From Paenibacillus contaminans (lineage in GTDB: Bacteria > Bacillota > Bacilli > Paenibacillales > NBRC-103111), in contig NZ_QMFB01000027.1 in assembly GCF_003285015.1 (NCBI RefSeq), positions 1-64,000 on the forward strand: a DNA stretch of 64,000 nucleotides, given 5' to 3'. The notes beneath the pieces were generated by a model. That model saw nothing but the letters and a program-made list of their open reading frames with translations. It had not been told where the DNA came from and made no database searches. Below are positions 7,698 to 16,334 of this stretch, in pieces. Positions within the stretch are counted from its first letter, which is position 1; every line of letters begins with the position of its first letter. The position numbers were made by a program, and so were the translations under genes.

Positions 7698-8508
7698 GAA
7701 AATATTCAACTACCAGATCATTTCCCGCCTGGAGGATTCCGGCACGTTCATGATCACCTCTCACGAAAGATCGTGGCTGAAAACGATGCTGGCACACCCC
7801 GCCGCAGCCAGAGCTTTCACGGCGGAAACGCTGAACAAGCTGCGCGCGATCCTCGAGCCGGATCAGGCGATGGATAGCTCCGATCACCTCATCCAAAAAG
7901 CGTCCAGCCTGGAAAAGCAAGTGTATCACCCGCTCCTGCGTGCACTGCGCCGGCATATTATGAACAAGAGCGGTATCCGCCTCACTTACAAGCTCAAGGA
8001 CGGGCGCTTAAACCCGGATCATTCCGGGCTGCCTTACAAGCTGGAGTATTCCATGGTCAAAAGAGAATGGTACCTGCTTTGGTACCATCTAAGGAAACGG
8101 GCATTCATGAGCACCCGGCTGGCCAACATCATCTCCGTAGCGGAGGAATCCGTCCCGTCCGCCAAAGCCGATGACATCCTGTTATGGATCGGCCGGACGC
8201 TCGACTCTCGCAAAAGCGAGGCCGTCATCGAAGTCGTCCGCATGTACAATGCAGAGCTGTCCCGCATCCTGTACGCCTTCTCCAGCTTCGAGAAAGACGT
8301 CGAGTACGATTCGGAGAACGACGTATACAGAGTCAGGGTTTGTTTGCTCGGCGACGAATATGAGTATTTGCTTTCTAAGCTCCGTTTTCTGGGGAAGCGC
8401 GTGCGGGTCGTCGAAGGCGACTACTTGAAAAAGCGGATGTTGGAGTCGTCGACGAAGGCGCTGGAGCGGTATGGGGTAACTGCGTCTAACGAGGAGATGT
8501 TGGGTTAG
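7684..8508 (+). CDS. WYL-domain regulator (second of pair)
   Basis: A 274-residue WYL protein; the motif WYLLWYH is literally present in the segment LEYSMVKREWYLLWYHLRKRAF (given here as EYSMVKREWYLLW and HLRKRAF). The N-terminal 90 residues are helical, without an obvious helix-turn-helix, so it may act as a partner of the first regulator rather than bind DNA alone. The ATG overlaps the end of the preceding gene by 14 nt, with AAGGAG 13 nt upstream, indicating translational coupling. A perfect hairpin terminator follows 60 bp later. Pairs of overlapping WYL genes are common in Firmicutes. Confidence 0.85.
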   Translation: MNLFEKIFNYQIISRLEDSGTFMITSHERSWLKTMLAHPAAARAFTAETLNKLRAILEPDQAMDSSDHLIQKASSLEKQVYHPLLRALRRHIMNKSGIRLTYKLKDGRLNPDHSGLPYKLEYSMVKREWYLLWYHLRKRAFMSTRLANIISVAEESVPSAKADDILLWIGRTLDSRKSEAVIEVVRMYNAELSRILYAFSSFEKDVEYDSENDVYRVRVCLLGDEYEYLLSKLRFLGKRVRVVEGDYLKKRMLESSTKALERYGVTASNEEMLG

Positions 8509-8567
8509 GTATCCGTTAGCTCATTGAAAAAGAGCAACTGCCGTGGTTTGCATCTTTTTGGCAGAAC

Positions 8568-8600
8568 AAACAGGCTACGGCTTATGCCGCTAGCCTGTTT
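8568..8600 (+). terminator. Terminator hairpin after the WYL pair
   Basis: AAACAGGCTA pairs with TAGCCTGTTT, with an inner CGGC-TTAT-GCCG, followed by a T-rich stretch (ATGGTTTTAT). It closes the WYL operon. Confidence 0.75.
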
Positions 8601-8633
8601 ATGGTTTTATCGTATCCGTTAGCTTATCCACGT

Positions 8634-8765
8634 TTCTTATTATTCGAAGAGGAACTGCTGGACCGGTTGGACACTATTCCAGGGATCGCCCGTCGAACCG
8701 CTGAACAATATCTCCCCCCACTGCTTCCTAACATTGATCTGCCCTCAAACAAAATGAAGGCGTAG
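8634..8765 (+). pseudogene. IS110-family transposase remnant
   Basis: In one frame this reads FEEELLDRLDTIPGIARRTAEQ and ends at a stop at 8763-8765. The stretch LDTIPGIARRTAEQ matches the conserved C-terminal helix-hairpin-helix of IS110/IS1111 transposases. Only about 40 codons survive, with no start, catalytic domain or ends. It is a fossil insertion next to the RNA-repair locus. Identification is by motif recognition only. Confidence 0.55.
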
Positions 8766-9179
8766 CTTTAAAAACAAGTTTGCTACGCTTAGTTTCCTAT
8801 TGCCATTTTTGAGTGTCCAGCGTAAGCTTTTCCTTCCACTTTTCGTCTCCCGCCTTTATATAGAGATGAGGCGTCTCTTCGTCCACCGCCTCCCGCATTC
8901 TTCCTCGAAGGCAAAATCAGCGCTGCTTGAGTGATACTGGGGTTGTGACCGGGGCTTCGATAAAGTCGAAGCAAAGATAATATGACAATAAAAGCAGACG
9001 ATATGTGCTGTTTCCGCACCGTACAGCAAGAGATAATATAAAAAAAATAGGGAGGGCATGTTAGCTTCAATCGCATCTTTGCTGGCTATGGAACGACTTG
9101 CAGCAACAGGAAGGAGATCGATCGAAAAGCCCTTCCATCGCAAAACTATAAAAATTCAAACATCGAGGTGTATATAGGC
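8766..9179. other. Intergenic region without recognised features
   Basis: About 410 bp with short minus-strand open frames that have no ribosome binding sites or recognisable domains. The fragment may be more insertion-sequence debris, but I cannot support that. Confidence 0.4.
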
Positions 9180-11585
9180 ATGTTATACCCGTTAAGTAAC
9201 AAATTCGGAGCCATTTCATTTGATTCCGTTGCAGGAATATGGTCATGGACTGCAGATCAACGCTTGGTCATGGAATCCTTTTCGCTCGTATGGGAAGTAG
9301 ATGGCTCCCAGATCCGCTGTCTGGAGAAAACCAATTCGGTCGAAATGAATCAAGGCAAAGACTTGCATGGACGATACTCGGAACTTGTTGCCGATTGCGG
9401 CGCCTCAGGTACGGGGAAGAAGTTTGCGATTTCGTTCCGGTTATATGAAGAGGAATGCTTCTTGACAATAAAAGCCCGTGTCAAAAATGTCGGAAAAACA
9501 GTCATTAAGCTCGGGAAATGCCATTTATTGCACGAGAGCGGCAATATTGATCTTGGCGAAAAAGCCGAAGAAACGGTGGCGCTTTGTCAAACGGCTTGGG
9601 TTCTCGATAATTATGTGAAAAAGCTTTATTCTGAAAACAACTGTCACCGGAGCAAAACTGTCGGTTTGCTGTATAATCGGTCCCATAAACTTGCATTCAA
9701 CTGCAGCTTTATGACCTTTGACAGAATAAATACGGAGATTGAATACAGCACGTCCCACAACAAGATTCATGTTGATGGTTACTGCGACTTTGATGGTTAT
9801 GAGCTTCAGCCGGATCAGGAAATCGAGTCCGAAACGATCGGGTGCGATTGGTCATACGATCCTTACGCGTCTTTGGAAAATTGGGCAGCGAAGGTGGGCC
9901 ATTATTACAAACCCCGGATAGCCCCGAAACCGTCCGTCGGCTGGATCGGAGGATGGACATGGAAGGACGGTTTTACCCAACAAACGTACGAAGAACTTGT
10001 GCTGGAGAATTCCGCCGCCATTCAAACGAGACTCGAAGGGTTTGATGTCACGAATATCTGGGTAAGCATCGGCAATTTAAAGCATATGCTGCCGGGAAAC
10101 TGGACAGCATTTAACAAAACAACGTTCCCCCACGATTTCGAATGGCTTGTTTCCAAATTGGCGAAAAACGGACAACGTCTTGGCTTTTGGGTCGCTCCTT
10201 TCTGGATACCGGACAAGCTGAGTCCCCTGTTTGAAGAACACAAGCACCATCTGTTAAAAAGGCAAGGAGAGTTCGTCAAATGCGATTCCAGGTGGAGGTT
10301 CGGGAAGTCCGGGGATTTGCCGCCTGACGAACGGGTTGGCTTCTATTGCCTGGATGGAAGTCATCCCGATACGGTTGACTTTTTGAAGCGAACCTTTGAA
10401 TTTTATCAGAAGCTGGGGATCAGGTACTATATGATCGATTTTCTTTATGCGGGATCGGGCTCGACCCCGGGCCACTTCCTCTATGATGAATATTTCGACC
10501 GCTCCAAGGTGAAAGGTCCCGAAGTATACAGAGAGGCTTTGAAAACGATCCGGGAAGCTGCAGGCGAGGATGCGTATATTTTGTCTTCGACCGGAACAAC
10601 ATTCCACAACATCGGTTGTGTCGATGCTGTAAGGGTTGCCCCCGATTGCGGTGAAGGACGTCCGCTTATTAAAGGGATGAATGAATACCCTGCCATGTAT
10701 ACGATCAATACGTGGAATTTGATTCGAACAGTATCGACCACAATGGCCAACACTTATTTTACGGATCGAAAGTTGTATTATAACGACGCTTTCAATGTGA
10801 TGACCATCGATAAGCCTATTCCTTTGAACGAAGCGATGATCACGGTCAGCATGTTTGCTTTATCAGGCGGTCCCGTGATGCTCGGGGACGATATTGCGAC
10901 AATTGGCGAAGAACGGCTTGCGCTTATCAAGAAGGCGCTTCCGCCATACAACAAGATGGCAAAACCGGCAGACTTGTTTGACGCCGTATATCCGGATTGG
11001 CCCAAAACATTCAATTTGAAGGTCGAGAAGGGCTGGGACGAATGGAACGTTATCGGCGTCTTGAATACCGAACCTACGACCGTAAAAATGGAGCTCCCGC
11101 TGGACAAACTTGGGTTGGAACACGGCCCGACCTACACCGTGTTTGATTTTTGGAACGAGATGTATTTGGGTGAAATAAAAGACCGGCTCGAAGTCGAGGT
11201 GCCCCCCCATCATATCCGGGTATTTCGAATAGCCAGGTCGAGGCCGCATCCTTGGCTGATTGGGACCGATATGCATGTAACCCAAGGAGGGGTCGAAATC
11301 GAACGGCTCGAGTGGAATCCGAACAAACGCTATTTGAGCGGCGTATGCATCCGGCCAAAAGGGGAAACGGGGAATTTGTTCTTGAAGCTTCCGAAAGGGT
11401 GGAAGCCCGTTCAATATGAAGGGCTTCAAACCGCAAAAGTCCCAATGGATAAAAGCTTAATCGTCCTCAAACCTTTGGCGTTTCGAACGGAGACACTCAC
11501 TTGGCGCATTGATTTCGAGCCGGAAGACGAAGCGGAATTTCACAACTTGCTGCATGTCGGGGAAGAGAGAGTCATTTTGGAATGA
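9180..11585 (+). CDS. GH36-like alpha-galactosidase (clan GH-D)
   Basis: An 801-residue cytoplasmic glycosidase. A beta-sandwich N-terminal domain (about 1-250) precedes a TIM barrel with GWIGGWTWKDGF, the likely nucleophile D420 in YYMIDFLYAG and the likely acid/base D489 in RVAPDCG; a beta C-terminal domain follows. This is the layout of GH36 and related melibiases, which hydrolyse terminal alpha-galactosides by a retaining mechanism. Divergence from classical enzymes leaves the exact substrate open. Start set at the ATG at 9180, with GAGGTG 9 nt upstream; an in-frame GTG at 9168 is weaker. No signal peptide, so its substrate must be imported. It stands alone, about 220 bp before a convergent gene. 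Confidence 0.85.
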   Translation: MLYPLSNKFGAISFDSVAGIWSWTADQRLVMESFSLVWEVDGSQIRCLEKTNSVEMNQGKDLHGRYSELVADCGASGTGKKFAISFRLYEEECFLTIKARVKNVGKTVIKLGKCHLLHESGNIDLGEKAEETVALCQTAWVLDNYVKKLYSENNCHRSKTVGLLYNRSHKLAFNCSFMTFDRINTEIEYSTSHNKIHVDGYCDFDGYELQPDQEIESETIGCDWSYDPYASLENWAAKVGHYYKPRIAPKPSVGWIGGWTWKDGFTQQTYEELVLENSAAIQTRLEGFDVTNIWVSIGNLKHMLPGNWTAFNKTTFPHDFEWLVSKLAKNGQRLGFWVAPFWIPDKLSPLFEEHKHHLLKRQGEFVKCDSRWRFGKSGDLPPDERVGFYCLDGSHPDTVDFLKRTFEFYQKLGIRYYMIDFLYAGSGSTPGHFLYDEYFDRSKVKGPEVYREALKTIREAAGEDAYILSSTGTTFHNIGCVDAVRVAPDCGEGRPLIKGMNEYPAMYTINTWNLIRTVSTTMANTYFTDRKLYYNDAFNVMTIDKPIPLNEAMITVSMFALSGGPVMLGDDIATIGEERLALIKKALPPYNKMAKPADLFDAVYPDWPKTFNLKVEKGWDEWNVIGVLNTEPTTVKMELPLDKLGLEHGPTYTVFDFWNEMYLGEIKDRLEVEVPPHHIRVFRIARSRPHPWLIGTDMHVTQGGVEIERLEWNPNKRYLSGVCIRPKGETGNLFLKLPKGWKPVQYEGLQTAKVPMDKSLIVLKPLAFRTETLTWRIDFEPEDEAEFHNLLHVGEERVILE

Positions 11586-11781
11586 TAAAATGAGGCTGCC
11601 GGGAAACGTTCCGATGGTCAGATCCCGTCAAGCAGGAGAAAAAAGAGCGCTCATGCGGCGATCGTTTTCCGGTATTCCTCCGGAGAGCGGTCGCTAAGTT
11701 ATTTATCGCTGTCACGTGTTAAACGTGCATCAATATCATGGTCCTTTATAATAGTAACAATACGCTTGCTAAAATATATAT

Positions 11782-11801
11782 AAAAAAGCCCCGAAGGGCT
11801 T
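11782..11801 (-). terminator. Terminator with TTCG tetraloop
   Basis: On the minus strand AAGCCC-TTCG-GGGCTT is followed by a T-run, 5 bp beyond the stop of the beta-helix protein gene. The stretch 11586-11780 has no gene. Confidence 0.9.
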
Positions 11802-11805
11802 CATC

Positions 11806-14199
11806 TTAAACAACCACCATGGGAAGCCAGTTTGCACCATTGTCTGCTGTATTAATCCAACCGATGCGAGTTGCATTAGGGTCGGACGCTTTAAATATAG
11901 TTCCTGCCGGCAATTTTGTGCTGTTAGTTGGAGCGGCAGTAGCTTTATAACTGTAAGCAACCTCAATTGCACCAAACAGCGGCGTCGTTATTCTTGAGTT
12001 ATTATCCAAAGTTAGCGTCGCTTGACCGGCAGAATAGTATTGTTTAGCCCCATTGTCCGATGTAATTTTTGCATTTGTAAATGCTACATTTGCTTTATAG
12101 AACGATACCCCTTTATTACTACCATTAATCGCAGGCCCCAAGTAAAACTCTACATTTTCCACAGTGAAGTCAACACTAGACAGTTGGCTTGGAATTCCAA
12201 ATGAAATCCCCCCATTACCGGAAAACACAATTCTACTTGTTCCATCTGCATGGCCAATTAAGCGAACTCTACCAACACCACGGGTTTTTGAATTACACAA
12301 ATAAACGGTTCCGTTTATTTCGTAATCTCCTGACGGTAATCGAATAATGACATCATGAACTAACTCCGTATCGTAAGCTAATGTTGTTAAATTTACTAAA
12401 TTAGTCGTGTTTGTCGTGGCATTACCTGTGTTTGTTAACGTGTTATCCTGTGTCTTTTTAGAAAAGTCATTCATTATGAATCTGATAGGATTTTCAAATC
12501 GGAAATTAGATAAATAAGTCACTTCTGTAGCCAAAATACTCTGATCAAGAATGGTGACGCTTTCAGCAGAGAATAGTTTCCCCAGTGATAATACATAAGT
12601 CGCACCCTTCTTATTATGATTCCATAACCCTGAGATTGTAGTAGAATGACCACCGTCAATTCGTATTAAGTGGTCTGGCGGAGTTGTGGCGTTGCCGATG
12701 GATAATGTCATAAATCCATTAATAGTCAATCCTTGTGCAACACGGACTTTCATAATGCGAGTAGAACTTTCAGCACCGCAACCATTAAAAGCTACACCTC
12801 GCGCAATATCAATGTAGTACGGATACGCTGCTACACCATTACCCGTGTCATTAATGATGTGATCTGATGCACATGAGTTGAACGTCATATAGGTTGACTC
12901 ACCGAACCAGTAACCGAACTCTGTATGTTCTAAAGCATAGCAACTATTTAATGTCACAGAAGTACATACACCTGAATCATTAGTCCCGGGCCCTGCGATA
13001 ACAATTCCGCGCGGAGAATAAGCCGTTTGAAGTTGCTCAAGCAATGTCACATAGGTTGCTAGACGAACACAGTCTTTCTTTGCAACATAGAATTGGCATT
13101 GGCGAATAGCCATATTCGGGTAATAGGCGTCTGAACCTTTTAGAACATAATGACAGTTTGGAGTTGTTTTGGTTGGTCCACCCCAAACCGATAAGTTTTC
13201 AAATTTCTTATACAGCCCACCGCCTTTCAATAGAATTGCGGCTTCAATGGTAATATCTGTGCCTAAATCCACTTTAATAGACGTTAAGTTAGCCGTACCG
13301 CGAATAGAGATAGGATCTAGGTAAATGCTTCGTGTTGGTGCAGGAATAACTAAACATGCGGAGTCTGTGGCATCGTAGGATTTCCAGCGGTACTCTACTA
13401 CGGGCTTTGGAACAACTAACTCACCACCGCCACGCCCGTGCAGGTAGTTAATAGCAGCCTGAAATGAAGGTCGATCATCGTAGACACCATCTCCTTTTGC
13501 GCCGAACATCTCTACGGTAACTTCAGAGCATTCCAAGCGAATCCATCGACCAGTAGCAATTCCGGAAACTTGAAAAACTGTACCACTATTTGCTGTAGAT
13601 GTATTTGCAGCATCCCAAATAAAGTTACCACCACCCTTATACGGATTAAGTTCGATAAAAATGTCGGGTGAATGATAACCTTTTACAGCAACACGCATAC
13701 CGTTTTGCGGTGAAATGATGGCCAGCATGTCGGAAATGGAATCAACACAGCGATTGCAATCATTAACCTGCTGCTGTGATACCCCGCTTGAATCCAAAAT
13801 CGCGCTCGCTGGATGCGCCCCAGCCATATCACGACCTGCCAGCTCGTTATGCGTGATCAGCTCAAGCTTCTTCGCTATTCCTGGGGGAATTTCACTCTTG
13901 TCGTTAGACCCTCCGTATACGGTATCGGCAACCGATGAATCCTTTTTCCCGTAAGCCGTTGACGATCCCCCGAGTATGCTGCCCGCGGCTAAGGCCACAC
14001 CGGCCATGCCGAAGGACGTTAGCAGCTTTCTGCGGCTTATATGGATATCAGGCTCCTCCGGTCGTTTTTCAGTCAAAAAAGGATATGAGCCATTACCTTC
14101 ACCAACGGCGACATGTGTATTCTCAAGCTCAAGCTGATTTTCAGAGGTTGCACTGGCTAATTTCGCTTTTTCAATTTCCGTTACATTTGCGTCAGTCAT
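11806..14199 (-). CDS. Tat-exported parallel beta-helix (pectate-lyase/tailspike-like) protein
   Basis: A 797-residue protein. About 52 hydrophilic residues precede a twin-arginine signal (SRRKLL then a hydrophobic run FGMAGVALAAGSILGG). Around residues 230-270 the sequence EMFGAKGDGVYDDRPSFQAA is the classic opening of the pectate-lyase-3/tailspike beta-helix superfamily; the rest is a long beta-rich helix. Such proteins degrade or bind polysaccharides. No ligand site can be named. GGAGGAGG lies 6 nt upstream of the ATG. The beta-helix part is visibly richer in AT than the first 500 bp, suggesting a chimera between a secretion module and an acquired, possibly phage-derived, spike. Confidence 0.8.
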   Translation of the reverse strand: MTDANVTEIEKAKLASATSENQLELENTHVAVGEGNGSYPFLTEKRPEEPDIHISRRKLLTSFGMAGVALAAGSILGGSSTAYGKKDSSVADTVYGGSNDKSEIPPGIAKKLELITHNELAGRDMAGAHPASAILDSSGVSQQQVNDCNRCVDSISDMLAIISPQNGMRVAVKGYHSPDIFIELNPYKGGGNFIWDAANTSTANSGTVFQVSGIATGRWIRLECSEVTVEMFGAKGDGVYDDRPSFQAAINYLHGRGGGELVVPKPVVEYRWKSYDATDSACLVIPAPTRSIYLDPISIRGTANLTSIKVDLGTDITIEAAILLKGGGLYKKFENLSVWGGPTKTTPNCHYVLKGSDAYYPNMAIRQCQFYVAKKDCVRLATYVTLLEQLQTAYSPRGIVIAGPGTNDSGVCTSVTLNSCYALEHTEFGYWFGESTYMTFNSCASDHIINDTGNGVAAYPYYIDIARGVAFNGCGAESSTRIMKVRVAQGLTINGFMTLSIGNATTPPDHLIRIDGGHSTTISGLWNHNKKGATYVLSLGKLFSAESVTILDQSILATEVTYLSNFRFENPIRFIMNDFSKKTQDNTLTNTGNATTNTTNLVNLTTLAYDTELVHDVIIRLPSGDYEINGTVYLCNSKTRGVGRVRLIGHADGTSRIVFSGNGGISFGIPSQLSSVDFTVENVEFYLGPAINGSNKGVSFYKANVAFTNAKITSDNGAKQYYSAGQATLTLDNNSRITTPLFGAIEVAYSYKATAAPTNSTKLPAGTIFKASDPNATRIGWINTADNGANWLPMVVV

Positions 14200-14388
14200 G
14201 ATTTATCCTCCTCCATCTAAATCAGGTAGCCGAATGGGACAAATGGAAATCCACGTTCCGCCCCGCAGCCACCTAAATTTTTCAAACATACCGTTCGCGT
14301 CCATTTGCAACCGCTTCCAAACCACCCTCTTATATGATTCTTACTGCGTGGTGACACATCCCCCCCTTCAACGACCGCGCTATCACCA

Positions 14389-14409
14389 GGGCGGAGATGA
14401 CTTCCGCCC
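14389..14409 (-). terminator. GC-rich hairpin downstream of the Gfo/Idh gene
   Basis: GGGCGGA pairs perfectly with TCCGCCC with a 7-nt loop, 15 bp beyond the stop codon. No T-run follows, so it is a weak or processing-type 3' end. Confidence 0.5.
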
Positions 14410-14424
14410 CTCCGGCCCGATGTA

Positions 14425-15582
14425 TTAAAGCTTGATAATCTGCTCGCTATACGGCAGATCTTTGCGGAAATCCGGCATTTCCATCATCCGCCCTCCGTTC
14501 ATAACAGATAGCTCGGATAACAGCGCCACAGCCGTCCACTCGCACGCATCGTAGACATCGATCGCCGGCTTAACGCCGCGCAGCGCCGCATCCACAAAGT
14601 CTTGCACGATGAAAAAGTCTCCTCCCCAATGCCCCGTCTGCCGCTGCCCTTCGGTCGCTGTCTTATACCGTTCCGGCAAGTATTCGGAGTAGTCGGATAG
14701 CGGCCTCCATTCCGGGTCGCGCCCTTCCTGCTGGTCCGACTTGAGAAACAGCTTGTGCGTATCCCCCAGTCCACGCGGAGCCTCGTAGCAGCCTTGCGTG
14801 CCTTGCAGCGTGTAGTAGCTCATATTGTGCGGCCGTTCCGAAACGACATCTAGCCGCAGCTTGATCAGCTTGCCGCTCTCCAGTCTGCACAGCGTAAGCG
14901 AAGTATCCTCCTGCCGAAGCTGCGGCGCGGTATGCCAGCCGCTGCCTACGCAGCACACTTCCTTGATCCGGTCGCCCTTGAACCATTGCATGACCGGTCC
15001 AATGCTGTGGGTCGGGTAGAACATGCCCCGCTTGCCGTATTGCCAGTAGTTTCGCCAGGACGTCTTCCGACTGCTGTCCTGCGACCCCTCGAATCGCCGA
15101 TTGAAGCCGGACACAAGCCGCTTGATCTCGTGCAAATATTCGCCTTCGCCGAAATACACCTCGCCGAACAACCCTTGCTTGACCATGTTCGTAATGAGTT
15201 GGACTTCCGGAATGTAGCAGTAATTTTCCGCCATCATATATACCTTGTCGTGCTTCTCCGCCGCTTCCTTCAGCCACCACAGTTCATCCATCGTGACGCC
15301 GGCCGTCACTTCGCACAGGACGTGCTTGCCCGCTTCTAGCGCCTGGATCGTCTGCTGCAAATGGAGTTGCATCGGAGTGGCGATGACGACAGCGTCAATG
15401 TCGGACTCCAGCATATCTTCATAAATTCGATACGTATGCGGGATGCCAAAGCGCTCGGCCTGTTCCTTCAGGACGCCCTCATGCAGGTCGCACAACGCCA
15501 CCACTTCCGCATCCGGTATCGCTTGAAAGCCAAGCAGCGTGCTAAGTCCTCTCGCGCCGACAATTCCTACTTTAAGTGTCAT
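14425..15582 (-). CDS. Gfo/Idh/MocA family oxidoreductase
   Basis: An NAD(P)-dependent sugar or cyclitol dehydrogenase family member, 385 residues. The N-terminus has a Rossmann fold with KVGIVGARG, then TPMQLHLQ and the EAGKHVLCE motif (variant of EKP: CEVTAG) and a C-terminal alpha/beta domain. The usual catalytic lysine region EKP is replaced by CEV, so catalysis may be altered. Start at 15582 (AAGGAGG 11 nt upstream) fits the family; an in-frame ATG at 15648, also with a good AAAGGAG site, would add 22 residues. Its promoter and leader are near-identical to those of the divergent sugar permease, so both belong to one sugar regulon. Confidence 0.85.
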   Translation of the reverse strand: MTLKVGIVGARGLSTLLGFQAIPDAEVVALCDLHEGVLKEQAERFGIPHTYRIYEDMLESDIDAVVIATPMQLHLQQTIQALEAGKHVLCEVTAGVTMDELWWLKEAAEKHDKVYMMAENYCYIPEVQLITNMVKQGLFGEVYFGEGEYLHEIKRLVSGFNRRFEGSQDSSRKTSWRNYWQYGKRGMFYPTHSIGPVMQWFKGDRIKEVCCVGSGWHTAPQLRQEDTSLTLCRLESGKLIKLRLDVVSERPHNMSYYTLQGTQGCYEAPRGLGDTHKLFLKSDQQEGRDPEWRPLSDYSEYLPERYKTATEGQRQTGHWGGDFFIVQDFVDAALRGVKPAIDVYDACEWTAVALLSELSVMNGGRMMEMPDFRKDLPYSEQIIKL

Positions 15583-15648
15583 AGTCTCTCGCACCTCCTT
15601 AGCCTCCTGTTCCTGCGTGAATGTTTTCAACTCCACTAACCGGTTCAT

Positions 15649-15774
15649 TCATCTAATGCTCCTTTGCGTTTGCTCACTGCTACCATAGCGGGCAGAGCCG
15701 GTTCATTCAATAGCACTTTCTTTGAAACATCGAACTATCTACAAGTTGGACAGAAGATTTCTTTAGAGCGAAGC
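15649..15774 (-). promoter_or_regulatory. Promoter-leader of the Gfo/Idh gene, copy of the permease leader
   Basis: Contains -35 TTGAAT (15707-15712) and -10 TATGGT (15684-15689) with 17-bp spacing, then a Shine-Dalgarno AAAGGAG. About 125 bp upstream of the start are similar (roughly 80 percent by eye) to the inverted sequence at 16212-16334. The block TTTCAAA preceded by ATAGTTCGATG lies upstream of the -35 in both and is a candidate activator site. Confidence 0.7.
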
Positions 15775-15829
15775 AAAGCCAACCCCTGTATCGAGGCCGG
15801 CTTTACTTGTTCTTCTGCAAAATTACACG

Positions 15830-16058
15830 TTAGTTTGCTGCTTTGTATATCTCAACATCATCAAAATAAATGATCTCCCCTGGCTTGAAGGTTGGGTCCA
15901 GTATAACCGTAAACCGCACTTGTATGACTCCCGCAGGCAGAGTAAATTCGTATTCAAACGGAACCCAGCCTCCTCTTGAGAAATTAGCTGCCCGTCTCTT
16001 CGGAGCAAGTATCGTATTGGGGCCGCTAGCATTGTTACCTAAAGATGACGCCCATGCT
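15830..16058 (-). pseudogene. C-terminal carbohydrate-binding-module remnant
   Basis: An open minus-strand frame without a start reads FEYEFTLPAGVIQVRFTVIL and ends GEIIYFDDVEIYKAAN then a stop. The FDDVEIYK ending is typical of CBM4/9-type carbohydrate-binding modules on secreted glycoside hydrolases. About 75 codons remain; the catalytic part is missing. It lies between the two divergent copies of the sugar promoter, so a secreted hydrolase gene was probably deleted here. Confidence 0.6.
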
Positions 16059-16068
16059 AGGCGTACAA

Positions 16069-16110
16069 CAAAGCAAAGTCAACCCCAATGTCGGGGTTGA
16101 CTTTGCTTTG
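16069..16110 (+). terminator. Perfect 18-bp hairpin followed by T-rich sequence
   Basis: CAAAGCAAAGTCAACCCC (16069-16086) pairs perfectly with 16093-16110 around the loop AATGTC; TTTCG follows. An imperfect related hairpin lies at about 15771-15812. It probably isolates the divergent promoters or is a mobile hairpin element. Confidence 0.6.
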
Positions 16111-16211
16111 TTTCGTGAATTCCGCTCATGCTCGTCTACGCCTGTGTGTTGTCCTCCTGCAATGGCCATTTGGCCGCCCACGCTCTTTTTTTCGTCCAAT
16201 CTTCAGAAAGT

Positions 16212-16334
16212 TTAACGCTTCAAAGAATGATTCATGCCCGATTTGCAGATAGTTCGATGTTTCAAAAAAAGTGCTATTGAGTGAAGCCCCCTCCGCCCGA
16301 TATGGTGGCAGTAAGCAAACGTAAAAGGAGCAGA
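16212..16334 (+). promoter_or_regulatory. Promoter-leader of the sugar ABC operon
   Basis: The -35 TTGAGT (16277-16282) and -10 TATGGT (16301-16306) have 18-bp spacing. The whole leader, including the ribosome binding site, is an inverted copy of the leader at 15649-15774. The conserved block ATAGTTCGATGTTTCAAA upstream of the -35 suggests a common AraC-type activator, most simply the one encoded at 20048. Confidence 0.7.

Noticed and set aside
8789..9143. Two overlapping 95-codon minus-strand frames
   Set aside because: No ribosome site, no recognisable domain, low complexity; may be decayed insertion-sequence debris.
11650..11697. Transposase C-terminus on the minus strand (LSDRSPEEYRKT then stop)
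   Set aside because: It resembles the end of IS3-type transposases, but only about 15 codons are readable, too little to support a feature.
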